DNA of 64,000 nt, from positions 1 to 64,000 of the forward strand of contig NZ_JAAXLK010000001.1 of assembly GCF_012641185.1 (NCBI RefSeq). The letters are read 5' to 3'. This stretch comes from Levilactobacillus tujiorum (lineage in GTDB: Bacteria; Bacillota; Bacilli; Lactobacillales; Lactobacillaceae). Position 1 is the stretch's first letter; the number at the start of each line of letters is the position of its first letter. Below the pieces are notes generated by a model. The model was not told the origin of the DNA. It saw only the letters and a program-made list of their open reading frames with translations, and made no database searches. Shown here in pieces: positions 8,950 to 17,304 of this stretch. A program made the position numbers and the translations under genes.

Positions 8950-9777
8950 TTAAAAAGCCGCCGCGGGATTGCCGTATTGGCTCGTCCCGGTGCTGTAATT
9001 GATTTTAACTCCAGATTGAATATTGAAGATGTAGACGTTGTAAGAAACACCTTTTCCACCCACTGATTGTGCTTGCATGTGAACACCGCGGGCCACTAGT
9101 TCGTTCCCCCGAAAGACCGGCTCCACCTGATAACGCACATAGTTGTTGGGATGGCTCTTAAGATAACTCGCAACCGGATTTTCGTAAGCCGTCATCCCCG
9201 GATCATTCAATGATCGCGTCCCCGTCATCAAGTTTTTCAAATTGTTATTCTGCCCCGTCAGCTGGTAGCCGATCAAATGGCTCCGATTATACAGATAGCC
9301 GCGCTTACCATTGACGGTATACGGCTTATTCTTCCAGCCGGTCGGGTTAACGTGGAGCGGCTCCCGTTTTGCCGTGGGCATCAGCCGCTTACTGAGCAAC
9401 GCATTCGCTGTGGTGACCCGATTGAGATTATCCAAGTTCCCATAGGTCGCCCAAGCACCCCGCTTAGTCGACAATTGCCCCGCCGTAAACGTTGGCCGGT
9501 TGTGATTCACCGCCACAATTTGGGTCCCCGTATACTTTTGCTGGGCCAACTCCTTGGTCGCAACGGATTGCTTCGGTGCGCTAACCGTTGAATTACCCGC
9601 GGTGTGACTACCTGATGAGGTCCCCACCACTTTATTGACTGCCGCCGTTAAATGCTGTGCGGTTGGATTTCCCTGGCTGGCCAGGCTACCAACTGCACCA
9701 ATCACGATCAGTAAGATCGCGGCATAAATCGACATGCGACTGCCCCGCCGTCCCCGGCGATAGTGCCGTTTACTCAT
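8950..9777 (-). CDS. Membrane-anchored or secreted DNA/RNA non-specific endonuclease
   Basis: The 275-residue protein has an N-terminal basic stretch and a signal/anchor helix (about 16-34), a Ser/Thr-rich linker, then a beta-beta-alpha-metal nuclease domain. The motif YNRSHLIGYQL supplies the general-base His167, and QNNNLKNLMTGTR a metal-site Asn. This is the EndA-like form (RSH or RGH in place of the DRGH core), which cleaves DNA and RNA outside the cell. The ATG at 9777 is preferred because AGAGGGG precedes it at 8 bases; a start 8 codons earlier lacks an SD. A role in nutrient scavenging, defence or DNA uptake is family knowledge only. Confidence 0.88.
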   Translation of the reverse strand: MSKRHYRRGRRGSRMSIYAAILLIVIGAVGSLASQGNPTAQHLTAAVNKVVGTSSGSHTAGNSTVSAPKQSVATKELAQQKYTGTQIVAVNHNRPTFTAGQLSTKRGAWATYGNLDNLNRVTTANALLSKRLMPTAKREPLHVNPTGWKNKPYTVNGKRGYLYNRSHLIGYQLTGQNNNLKNLMTGTRSLNDPGMTAYENPVASYLKSHPNNYVRYQVEPVFRGNELVARGVHMQAQSVGGKGVSYNVYIFNIQSGVKINYSTGTSQYGNPAAAF

Positions 9778-10010
9778 ACTCAATTCCCCTCTCAATTCCA
9801 TTCACTCTCTGATTATCATTCTACCAAAAGAACGTGTGTTTGTCTTCAGCTTTCTGCCTACCGGTGGCATTGTCACATGAACTTAACGCTTTTTTAACGC
9901 TAGAATTCGGATTTTGATTCGACCGGCATGCTATACTGTGAGGAGAGTAAGGGAGCACGCTATTTGTACGCGAACTCTAAAACTGTTATCATTTTTGATG
10001 AGGTGATTGG

Positions 10011-10556
10011 ATGATGAAGAAAACCCGGACACTGACTGCCATCTTTAGCCTACTGGCCATTTTGACCATTGGTTTAGCTGGTTGCAGCAGTAAGAGTAGC
10101 AAATCGGGGGATACGCAACAAGCCAGCTTTAAGAACAAGACCACTAAAAAAGCTGATGTGAAGTCGACGTTAACCAACTCAAAGAAGCTCTGGTACGTCA
10201 CCGGTTCTGTTAATGCTAAGAGTAATTCTGGAATGGAAGCTTACCGCTTTAATAAGAACGGTAAAGTGACGGTCTACAACGTCAACAAATTCTACAAGAC
10301 TTATGCCGCCGCTAAAAAAGCTAAGGCACTGAACAAGTCTGGCGTCCTCAAGGCCACCTTTAAGACTAAGGGTGACGACACGGTCATTAACTTCAAAGGG
10401 AAGTTATCCGACATTCCAATGACGCAAAAGTTCACCGTCAAGAAGACGTTAACGGGAACTAATAAGGCTACAAAACTAAAGGTCGCCGGTTACCACATTG
10501 CGCGAGATATCGACAACGATGTTACCCAAGCCGTCTTAGTTAAAGTTGCCCAATAA
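10011..10556 (+). CDS. Small lipoprotein of unknown function
   Basis: This 181-residue protein has a classical lipoprotein signal: MMKKT, a hydrophobic core and lipobox LAGC (Cys at about 25). A Ser/Lys-rich spacer and a lysine-rich, beta-like domain follow. No family is recognised. An extended -10 (TGCTATACT) lies at 9929-9937 and GAGGTG precedes the start. A terminator follows, so it is probably transcribed alone. Surface-exposed, substrate unknown. Confidence 0.8.
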   Translation: MMKKTRTLTAIFSLLAILTIGLAGCSSKSSKSGDTQQASFKNKTTKKADVKSTLTNSKKLWYVTGSVNAKSNSGMEAYRFNKNGKVTVYNVNKFYKTYAAAKKAKALNKSGVLKATFKTKGDDTVINFKGKLSDIPMTQKFTVKKTLTGTNKATKLKVAGYHIARDIDNDVTQAVLVKVAQ

Positions 10557-10578
10557 TTATTGGTAGTCATGTAATCCG

Positions 10579-10607
10579 AAGCGGGGCCGTTACTGGCCTC
10601 GTTTTTT
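10579..10607 (+). terminator. Terminator of the lipoprotein gene
   Basis: GCGGGGCC pairs with GGCCTCG(T) around GTTACT and is followed by six T. The downstream small gene begins just after it. Confidence 0.75.
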
Positions 10608-10625
10608 ATGTTGGAGGAAGCGTGT

Positions 10626-10793
10626 ATGAAAAATCTAGTTGCCGCTGGCGGTGGCCTCTTGGTGATCGGCGGTGTCTTACTCTACCAACAGGTGCGCCAC
10701 GTCAGCGGCATCGTGATGTTGGAGACCGTCGTCCTGGGAGTCGCCGCTGTGTTAGGCATTCTGCACCTCATTAGCCATTGGCGTCATCGTTAG
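10626..10793 (+). CDS. 55-residue two-span membrane protein
   Basis: ATG at 10626 follows GGAGGAAGCGTGT. Two hydrophobic segments (about residues 4-19 and 29-47) flank a short QQVRHVSG loop, and the tail SHWRHR is basic. No family is recognised. An upstream in-frame ATG at 10608 lies inside the terminator T-run and overlaps the SD, so it is not used. The gene probably depends on read-through or a promoter that is not evident. Confidence 0.6.
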   Translation: MKNLVAAGGGLLVIGGVLLYQQVRHVSGIVMLETVVLGVAAVLGILHLISHWRHR

Positions 10794-10795
10794 TT

Positions 10796-10811
10796 TGTTT
10801 CACGTGGAACA
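10796..10811. promoter_or_regulatory. parS-like ParB binding site 1
   Basis: TGTTTCACGTGGAACA differs from the conserved parS 16-mer TGTTTCACGTGAAACA at one position. It is intergenic, about 26 kb left of dnaA. Confidence 0.75.
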
Positions 10812-10817
10812 CAACGG

Positions 10818-10846
10818 CTGACAGCGCTGTCACTTTGAGTTATGAT
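10818..10846 (+). promoter_or_regulatory. Sigma-A promoter with an overlapping 12-bp palindrome
   Basis: CTGACA (10818-10823) and TATGAT (10841-10846) are separated by 17 bp. The perfect palindrome GACAGCGCTGTC (10820-10831) overlaps the -35, which suggests a repressor site. It drives the gene at 10868. Confidence 0.65.
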
Positions 10847-10867
10847 AGGGCCTAAAGGAGTGTGATG

Positions 10868-11167
10868 ATGATGTTAAAACATAACTGCTCGACTGTTGCT
10901 ACCCCACCGGATCAAACGGACGCCCGCCACTTGAGCGAGCTGATCGATGAAAATCCTTGGTTGATTCCCGCGACGGTCATGCTCGAGATTATTCCGATTA
11001 CCGTGATTGCCCACGGCTTTTGGAAAAATCGCCAACTTAAAAAGCAACTTCAAATTGAACGGGAACGGACCAAACAGATGCAAATCAATCGTTTCCGTCC
11101 CGGACATCACGATGGTCAGCCGCGGCCGCTCGCAGATCACCCTCATCACGGACCATTTCACCATTAA
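10868..11167 (+). CDS. Small single-span protein with a His-rich tail
   Basis: The 99-residue product has one hydrophobic segment (about residues 33-53, LIPATVMLEIIPITVIAHGF). A charged helical stretch (KNRQLKKQLQIERERTKQ), likely coiled coil, follows, and then a His/Pro-rich tail ending HHGPFHH. GTG/ATG codons cluster at 10862-10873; the ATG at 10868 gives the best spacing to AAAGGAG. The His-rich end could bind metal, but this is speculation. No family recognised. Confidence 0.6.
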   Translation: MMLKHNCSTVATPPDQTDARHLSELIDENPWLIPATVMLEIIPITVIAHGFWKNRQLKKQLQIERERTKQMQINRFRPGHHDGQPRPLADHPHHGPFHH

Positions 11168-11563
11168 TCAGTTAGTCAATACGTCGTTATCCTCGCAGTG
11201 GATAGCGATTTTTTTATTTAGTGATTGCACCTACAAGTTATACTTTCCATAATAAATACAATTTTTCGAGCGTTTGTGTGCTGAATTTATACCAAAATAC
11301 GTCAATATTTCACCGAAACGATTAGAGAAAAGTTATCTAACCGCCGAAATCACCCGCTTTCTCGGTGGTTAATCCAGAAATTATCATTACCATTTGAAAC
11401 TCGTGCGTTTTCTTCATACTTTCTTCACATTTTCGATTTAAGATAGCCTTAACTCAAGAACTATTTTAACCAACCTCAATTGTCACTAACCATGACACAC
11501 CGTTATCCTAACCACGTAACGGTTGCCGCCTCCTAACCAGGGGCGGCTTTTTAATTTTGTCAG
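11168..11563 (+). other. Gene-free region with an orphan terminator
   Basis: No coding frame is credible. On the + strand AACCGCCGA/TCGGTGGTT (about 11339-11371) and ACCGTTA/TAACGGT (11499-11523) can form hairpins. They precede a proper terminator at 11525-11555, too far from the gene ending at 11167 to be its obvious terminator. A small RNA is possible. Confidence 0.4.
11525..11555 (+). terminator. Orphan intrinsic terminator
   Basis: GCCGCC (11525-11530) pairs with GGCGGC (11542-11547), followed by TTTTTAATTTT. It is 358 bp past the nearest + gene. Confidence 0.75.
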
Positions 11564-11603
11564 CAAAAAAGCAGCGATTGTCCTAAACTCACAATCGCTG
11601 CTG
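11564..11603 (-). terminator. Terminator of pepC
   Basis: AGCAGCGATTGT pairs perfectly with ACAATCGCTGCT; on the minus strand it is followed by TTTTTT. Confidence 0.88.
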
Positions 11604-11641
11604 GTATCATGTCATCATCACTGATGCTTAGCTCGCTAAAT

Positions 11642-12970
11642 CTACTGCAGGGAATCCCAAGCAGGCAAAACTTGCGGCTGAGTCGCTAAGATTTGACGTT
11701 GATCCGCCGTCAGGAATTGCTTGTGAACCACGACTTCATAGACAAAATCATCCATCCACTCGTCCGTCATCACAAAGTACCCCTTGGCGCCGTTCTTTTC
11801 GCCCCAACTGTTCTCGACCTTCCAACGCGTAGGGTCACCATTAACCAAGTCCACCCCGGTCAGTGTCATCGCGTGAGACACCTCCGCCTCACCGGTCGCT
11901 AGCCGTTGCGCCTTCGTTAAGCTCAAGTCAATGCCAAACAGATCGGCGGTTCGGTAAAGGTGGCTGTCCAAGAAGCCACGTTCACGGCTCATCTGCTGTA
12001 AAACATCGTTACCAAACCAAACTGCTTCACCACTTTGTAGCTGGGCAATCGCGGTCCGCTTCAACTCGGCCATTGGCACGTTGAGGAAGGTAATGTGCTT
12101 CCCGCCAACAATATTGTCCTGACTGGGTAGGCTGTACAACCGGTCAAATGGCTTGTCCGGCGAATTAGACAGTACCACATAGTCATCGAGATCAATGTCA
12201 AAATAGTTTTCAAAGAAGCCCTGGGGCGTCAAACCGGCTTCCCGATGGTACTGCTGATTATCATCCTTATACTCCAAGTCAAACGTAGTCGGTGGCTCGC
12301 CAAAGGAGTAAGCAGCCATCCGATAGACTTCCTTCAATGCCTGATCCCGCGTTGCCGCAATTTTTGCTTCACCGGCACCGGTGGCGACCAGCTGGCGTAA
12401 GGCCAGAGCATCCTTCCTTAATTTCAAGTTCAACGTCGCCGCAAAACCAGTGGTATCGTTGGTGTTAAACGATTCTGGCATGGCGCTAGTCGGAACAACT
12501 CCATATTTCTGAACCAAAGCGGCACCCATTGCCCACTGGCCGCCGTCATCGCCAGGACGACTCAGGTAAAAGGCCACTTCACGATCATCTAAGGGCCGGT
12601 CCGCCGTCCGCAAGATATTATCGTAGAAAATATTGGCCCGTTCGACCTTATCCCAGAAGAAAAGATAACTCTGCGACAACTCGAAGTCCTTAACGTGATA
12701 TTTAGTCGCAAACTGATGCCGAATGGTATTCAAAGTGGAAAATAACCAGCAACGGCCTGAGTGTTTCTGATTGGCGACCTTCCCCGTATCCAACTCCACA
12801 GAAAAAGTCCGGTTCAATCGGACCGTGGCCTGCGGATCTTCCGCCGCGGCCAACACTCCATTCTTAATCACCGCACGGCTAATCACCTCATGGGCTGGCT
12901 GTTGCTGGAGATCTTGTTGCAGCGCCGCCGTTTCCGTGGCGGTCAGTTCGTGTTTCGTTAATTCTGACAT
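11642..12970 (-). CDS. pepC: Aminopeptidase C (papain-like, bleomycin hydrolase family)
   Basis: This 442-residue cytoplasmic cysteine peptidase (family C1B) trims N-terminal residues from peptides, part of the peptide-nitrogen supply of lactic acid bacteria. The catalytic Cys74 lies in SGRCWLFSTLN, the His in SHAMTLTGVDL and the Asn in VENSWGEKNG. Length fits the hexameric PepC family. The C-terminus (PAWDSLQ) sits where, in this family, the tail reaches into the active site and enforces aminopeptidase action. The SD (AGAGG) is weak. Monocistronic with a strong terminator. Confidence 0.95.
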   Translation of the reverse strand: MSELTKHELTATETAALQQDLQQQPAHEVISRAVIKNGVLAAAEDPQATVRLNRTFSVELDTGKVANQKHSGRCWLFSTLNTIRHQFATKYHVKDFELSQSYLFFWDKVERANIFYDNILRTADRPLDDREVAFYLSRPGDDGGQWAMGAALVQKYGVVPTSAMPESFNTNDTTGFAATLNLKLRKDALALRQLVATGAGEAKIAATRDQALKEVYRMAAYSFGEPPTTFDLEYKDDNQQYHREAGLTPQGFFENYFDIDLDDYVVLSNSPDKPFDRLYSLPSQDNIVGGKHITFLNVPMAELKRTAIAQLQSGEAVWFGNDVLQQMSRERGFLDSHLYRTADLFGIDLSLTKAQRLATGEAEVSHAMTLTGVDLVNGDPTRWKVENSWGEKNGAKGYFVMTDEWMDDFVYEVVVHKQFLTADQRQILATQPQVLPAWDSLQ

Positions 12971-13095
12971 AGACTAACGCCTCTCTTTTCCCTCAAGAAT
13001 AAATCTCATTAAATTCTCATATTTTAATCTTAATTCATTCTACCCCTTTCCCACCGTGGGCGCAACACACTGTGATTTCACAGTTAACGCTGCGA

Positions 13096-13131
13096 CAAAA
13101 AACGGCCAGAATACGTGAGCATCCTGACCGC
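13096..13131 (-). terminator. Terminator of the Old Yellow Enzyme gene
   Basis: On the minus strand CGGTCAGGATGC pairs with GTATTCTGGCCG (two G-U pairs), followed by TTTTTT. Confidence 0.85.
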
Positions 13132-13145
13132 TGACTTCTATCTGT

Positions 13146-14327
13146 CTAGGCACCTTCGTGAGGCGCTAATTTATGATCAAATTGATCTTTATCATAATCC
13201 GGTTGATTGGAAATGTGCATGGCCGACTTCAGCCGAACGGTTAAGAACTGCCACATGGCTGGCGTAATGCCTAGCTCATCCAAGTCCTGCTCGGAAATGG
13301 TGTAGCGGATGGCGGCTTCGTCATGACGCATGACTTTCTGAACCCATTTAGGCTCACGCAACATCTCCCGGCCTAACGCCACAAAATCAATTCCCGCAGC
13401 GATGACTTTTTCCGCATCAGCTGGTTTTTCAACTGAGCCGACCGCAATCAACGGTAACCGGCCCGCTACCTGCCGCTTAATCTTTAAGATCAGCGGTTCT
13501 GTATCATTATTATCATTCAACGACGTCCGCCAAGCATAGCCCATCGAAATGTGTAAGTAATCTACGGGTTGCTTGCATAACGCCTCGACCAGTTGCAACG
13601 TATCTGCTAACCGAATTCCCGGCGTCTCAATCTCTTCCGGTGACAGCCGGTATCCCATGATAAATGGGCGCTGGGCGTACTCAGCAATCACGTCATGGCA
13701 GCGTTTGATGACGGCCAAGGCAAAGCTCATCCGACCGTTGACATCCCCGCCCCATTGGTCCGTCCGCCGGTTGGAGTGTGGGGAGAAGAATTGTTGCAGC
13801 AAATAAGTATTGGCCCCATGGAGTTCGATCCCATCGAATCCGGCCTGAATTGCCCGGCGCGTGGCTTCACCAAAATCCGTAATAATCTGGTCAATTTCTG
13901 TGGCCGTCAACTCACGCGGAACCTCAGCGTGTGGTCGTTCCGCCGCGACGGCACTCGCGCTAACGGGACGTTCACCCCGCAACACTTGTGAATTCGACAT
14001 CCGCCCAGCATGGAAAATCTGCAGGATGGCTTTCGTGCCATTTTGTTTCATCGCATGAGCCATCTTCGTTAAGCCCGGCAAATACCGATCGTCGGTAATC
14101 GCAAGCTCTCCTTCAAAACCCTTGCCACTCGCTGAAACGTTGGCAACGGGTGAGATAAACATCCCCACACCACCACTATGCAGGCGGAAGTAGCGCAACT
14201 CATCACTGGTCACGGAGCCTTCTTCAAACGCGGAGGCTTCGGTCATTGGCGGAATCACCACCCGATTCTTAACGGTTACCCCGTTAGTAAAGGTATACGG
14301 TTGCAAAAATTTATAGTCGACAGTCAT
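13146..14327 (-). CDS. NADH:flavin oxidoreductase, Old Yellow Enzyme family
   Basis: The 393-residue FMN-dependent TIM-barrel protein is predicted to reduce activated C=C bonds or similar electrophiles with NAD(P)H. Visible family marks are PPMTEAS near the N-terminus, LQIFHAGR, the FMN/substrate motif GFDGIELHGANTYLLQQFFSPHSNRRTD, and the phosphate-binding end AVGSVEKP...ALGREML. No second ferredoxin-like domain is present, so it is the short OYE type. The start ATG at 14327 fits AAAGGTG at 8 bases better than the TTG six bases upstream. It is divergent from a LysR regulator that probably controls it. Confidence 0.9.
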   Translation of the reverse strand: MTVDYKFLQPYTFTNGVTVKNRVVIPPMTEASAFEEGSVTSDELRYFRLHSGGVGMFISPVANVSASGKGFEGELAITDDRYLPGLTKMAHAMKQNGTKAILQIFHAGRMSNSQVLRGERPVSASAVAAERPHAEVPRELTATEIDQIITDFGEATRRAIQAGFDGIELHGANTYLLQQFFSPHSNRRTDQWGGDVNGRMSFALAVIKRCHDVIAEYAQRPFIMGYRLSPEEIETPGIRLADTLQLVEALCKQPVDYLHISMGYAWRTSLNDNNDTEPLILKIKRQVAGRLPLIAVGSVEKPADAEKVIAAGIDFVALGREMLREPKWVQKVMRHDEAAIRYTISEQDLDELGITPAMWQFLTVRLKSAMHISNQPDYDKDQFDHKLAPHEGA

Positions 14328-14381
14328 CTTCAACGCACCTTTCCGTAGTCAAACATCCTGATTTAACGTGCTTCTACTTTC

Positions 14382-14450
14382 AGTATAGTGTGATGAATCA
14401 CAAAGTCGAATACTTTTCTGATAACGTTTTCAGAACTAAATGGTTATAAT
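14382..14450. promoter_or_regulatory. Divergent OYE/LysR control region
   Basis: A minus promoter for the OYE gene has -10 TATACT (14382-14387) and a weak -35 TTCGAC (14405-14410) at 17 bp. The palindrome TGTGAT-GA-ATCACA (14389-14402) lies in its spacer. A + -10 TATAAT (14445-14450) serves the LysR gene. A 13/14 cre-like match TGATAACGTTTTCA lies at 14419-14432. The palindrome is the likely LysR box. Confidence 0.6.
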
Positions 14451-14468
14451 ACTGATGAGGTGATCTCT

Positions 14469-15389
14469 ATGACTTCCAGTACCATCCGACTCGCCGAAAT
14501 TCTCTCAGCGGTCAACGATCTCGGTAGCATTACCGCTGCCGCCCAGCATCTCTTCGTTTCTCAACCCTATATCAGCCGGACCGTTAAGGAAACTGAACAG
14601 CAACTCGGACTCCAACTCATCGACCGTTCTGCTAAGCCCACGCGACTCACTTACGCGGGAACCCAGTACCTCTTGGGGCTTGAGAAGGTGCAGCACCAAT
14701 TAACCGATCTTGACCAGACTATGCGCGAACTTGCACAATCAAAATCAGGCCACATCTCGATCGCCCTTTCTGAAAGCATGGCCCTGCAGATTCTCCCCGC
14801 GTTGGGACGGGATTTTCTCCATAACTATCCCCAGTACCATCTCGATGTTCATGAGATGCCCTCACTGACGGCGGAAAAGGCCGTGACCGATAACCAAAGC
14901 GATGTCTATATCGGGCCCAAATCCCCCTACCATCGTGACTTTGTCTACCGCATCATGCACGCCCAATCCTTCAGTGTGCTCATCCCGACTAACAATACTT
15001 TTTCATTAACGCGTATCGACACCGCTAGTCAGCTGACCCCATTACTAACTCAACCCTTTATCGGTTGCGATTTGCAGATGGTCTTAGGCGAAATCGTTCG
15101 TGATTTCATGGCGTCTAACCAGCTCTTCTTACAGCCCGCGCTAACCCTCAATAACCTGGCCACCATTCAAAAACTAGTTGAGCGCGGGGCCGGCTGGACC
15201 ATTCTGCCCACACCGCTGACGACGACCGCACGCACCATCCCCATCAATACCAATCTGCTGACCTATCAGCTCATTATGGCCCATCGCACCAGCAAGACGA
15301 ACACCCCCGCGATGGCGGCTTTCCTGCAAGTCGCACAACGTCTGTTTAGGATTGATCCCACGACTCAAACGAAGCAACGCGACCATTAA
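14469..15389 (+). CDS. LysR-family transcriptional regulator
   Basis: The 306-residue protein has an N-terminal winged helix-turn-helix (about 1-65, with GSITAAAQHLFVSQPYISRTVKETEQQLG) and a periplasmic-binding-protein-like effector domain (about 90-295). ATG at 14469 follows GAGGTG. The transcript would start only about ten bases before it, so the leader is very short. Divergent orientation suggests control of the OYE gene and of itself; the effector is unknown. Confidence 0.88.
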   Translation: MTSSTIRLAEILSAVNDLGSITAAAQHLFVSQPYISRTVKETEQQLGLQLIDRSAKPTRLTYAGTQYLLGLEKVQHQLTDLDQTMRELAQSKSGHISIALSESMALQILPALGRDFLHNYPQYHLDVHEMPSLTAEKAVTDNQSDVYIGPKSPYHRDFVYRIMHAQSFSVLIPTNNTFSLTRIDTASQLTPLLTQPFIGCDLQMVLGEIVRDFMASNQLFLQPALTLNNLATIQKLVERGAGWTILPTPLTTTARTIPINTNLLTYQLIMAHRTSKTNTPAMAAFLQVAQRLFRIDPTTQTKQRDH

Positions 15390-15407
15390 GGTTACCGTGG
15401 AATCTCC

Positions 15408-15446
15408 AAAAAGCGCTGCAAAACCCATCCGGTTTTACAGCGCTAA
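15408..15446. terminator. Bidirectional terminator between LysR and TetR genes
   Basis: AGCGCTGCAAAACC (15412-15425) pairs with GGTTTTACAGCGCT (15431-15444) with one mismatch. A tracts on the left serve the minus strand. Confidence 0.75.
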
Positions 15447-15461
15447 ACTGACACTTTAACT

Positions 15462-16112
15462 TCACTTGGTCGTTGGGGCTAACCCCTTTTCTAAAAATTC
15501 AATGATAACGGAAACTGCCGCAGCATCGTCTTCCGACAATAGTAACCGCCGAAAGAGTTCCGTCAGCATCGTCCCAATCATAAACTGGGCAATCCGTGAA
15601 TCCGGCCAGTCAACCAGCTCGCCACGGGCCTTTAGCCGATCGAGCACTGGGAAAAGGTTGTCTTGCAAGAGCGGGGCCGCGTGGCTAACAAATTGACTTC
15701 TCAAGTCTTTTCTTACTGAAATCTCGCGAATTAAGATCCGCAAAATCGCGCCATTTTTCTGGATAAACGCCATTCGATCCACCACAATCGACTCGATCAT
15801 CTCATGGCGTGTCAGGTACGGTTGGCTCACCACGTCCTGGGCAAATTCCTTAATCAACTGTGGGAGCACCTCTGTCATAAACGGCGCCAGAATGGCCGCT
15901 AACAGCTCATCTTTGGTTTTATACCGCCGATAAACGGTGCCCTCCGCGACGCCCGCACGATCCGCAATCTGCTTAGTGGTCGTGCTCGCAAATCCTTGCT
16001 GGGCAAAGAGTGCCAGACTAGCCGCTAAGACTTGTTTTTGTTTGGGTGGAATATCTTGATTCGCCGCCATGACCGATTGAAAGGCGGATTGAATATTCAT
16101 TTCTTCTGCCAT
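15462..16112 (-). CDS. TetR-family regulator of the adjacent ABC exporter
   Basis: In the 216-residue protein the N-terminal TetR helix-turn-helix spans about 20-75 (QKQVLAASLALFAQQGF...VAEGTVYRRYKTKDEL), with an all-helical ligand domain behind it. It is the third gene of an operon with the ATPase and permease. Its ATG lies one base past the permease stop, with GGAGGG inside the permease end, so it is translationally coupled. A 16-bp palindrome at the operon promoter is its probable operator, giving autoregulation. Confidence 0.88.
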   Translation of the reverse strand: MAEEMNIQSAFQSVMAANQDIPPKQKQVLAASLALFAQQGFASTTTKQIADRAGVAEGTVYRRYKTKDELLAAILAPFMTEVLPQLIKEFAQDVVSQPYLTRHEMIESIVVDRMAFIQKNGAILRILIREISVRKDLRSQFVSHAAPLLQDNLFPVLDRLKARGELVDWPDSRIAQFMIGTMLTELFRRLLLSEDDAAAVSVIIEFLEKGLAPTTK

Positions 16113-16113
16113 A

Positions 16114-17304
16114 CTAGACCCTCCGATAACGCTTCATGCCCACGACGTTTAGTGTCGTAAATAACGTGGCAAATAAAACCAGCACGATCAGTTCAAATGC
16201 AATGCCACTCAAACCAACACCCCGCGTTGCCACGTTCATCAGCGCATTACCACCATAATACAACGGGAAGATGTGGGCAATCCACTGTAGCCAATTGGCC
16301 ATCTGATCGACCGGAATCAATCCGGAGAAGAAGACCTGCGGAATAACCAAGATCGGAATGAACTGCATCATTTGAAATTCGGAGTTGGCAAACGTTGAGA
16401 CAAAGATTCCCATTGATAGTGCCACTAAGGCCAGCAGGAAATTAATCAATAAGATCAGCCAGACGCTACCGATCATGTGAATTTGGAAGACGGTCAGCGC
16501 AAACGTCACGGTGATTACCGTCTGAATCAACGCGAACAGCCCGTAGCCCATCAAGTACCCGGTGATGATTTCACCCCGCCGAATCGGCGTCGCGAGTAAC
16601 CGGGTGAGCGTGCCCGTCGTCCGTTCATTCAACAGTGAAATTCCTGAGATCAAAAACACGAAGAAGAAGACGAAGAATCCGAGCAGAATCGGTAAGAAGG
16701 TATCAAAGAAAGTTGAGTCCGCACTGCCGTAAAGATAATGGCTCGTCACCTGATAATTCGTTGGTGCCGATACGTGTGTCTGCTGGGACTTGGTCATTGG
16801 CGCCCCCGTTTGTGAAGTTCCCCGAGCAGCGGCCAGCTGTTGTTGCTGGGCAACCAGCGTTTTAAGGACTTTAGCCTGCTGCTGCAATGCCTTTTTCTGC
16901 GTTTGCGTCGCCGCCACTAGTGCCTGCACCTTAATCTTCGTCAATCCGTCCTGTAACGCTTGGCGAACCAGCGCCGAATCCCCCGGTTGACTGTTCTGAT
17001 AAGTCACCGTTAATTTGCCCCGTCGTTGTTTGATGAACGCGGCTAAATTATCTTCACGCACCTGATCCTTAGCCGTGGCCTGCGTCCCGTAATGCTGAAT
17101 TTTGACGTGCTTATTCTTAATCGCTTTTACCACCGTCGTATCCACGTTGCTAACGCCAATCTTCGCCACGGTATCCGAGCTCGTATTGAACAGGAAGAAC
17201 ATCAACGTCAGAATAAATAATGGTGCAATAAACATCAGCGCTAAGGTCCGTTTATCCCGTAACATTTCGCGTAACACGCGTTTAAAGATCGCTATGACTC
17301 TCAT
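16114..17304 (-). CDS. ABC-2 type exporter permease
   Basis: The 396-residue membrane subunit has one N-terminal transmembrane helix (about 20-40), a large extracytoplasmic domain (about 45-215) with a Gln/Ala-rich helical stretch, then five C-terminal helices. The segment LLNERTTGTLTRLLATPIRRGEIITGYLMGYG is the family hallmark. Its start overlaps the ATPase gene by 23 bp. It probably exports a drug, peptide or lipid-like substrate; which one cannot be told. Confidence 0.9.
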   Translation of the reverse strand: MRVIAIFKRVLREMLRDKRTLALMFIAPLFILTLMFFLFNTSSDTVAKIGVSNVDTTVVKAIKNKHVKIQHYGTQATAKDQVREDNLAAFIKQRRGKLTVTYQNSQPGDSALVRQALQDGLTKIKVQALVAATQTQKKALQQQAKVLKTLVAQQQQLAAARGTSQTGAPMTKSQQTHVSAPTNYQVTSHYLYGSADSTFFDTFLPILLGFFVFFFVFLISGISLLNERTTGTLTRLLATPIRRGEIITGYLMGYGLFALIQTVITVTFALTVFQIHMIGSVWLILLINFLLALVALSMGIFVSTFANSEFQMMQFIPILVIPQVFFSGLIPVDQMANWLQWIAHIFPLYYGGNALMNVATRGVGLSGIAFELIVLVLFATLFTTLNVVGMKRYRRV

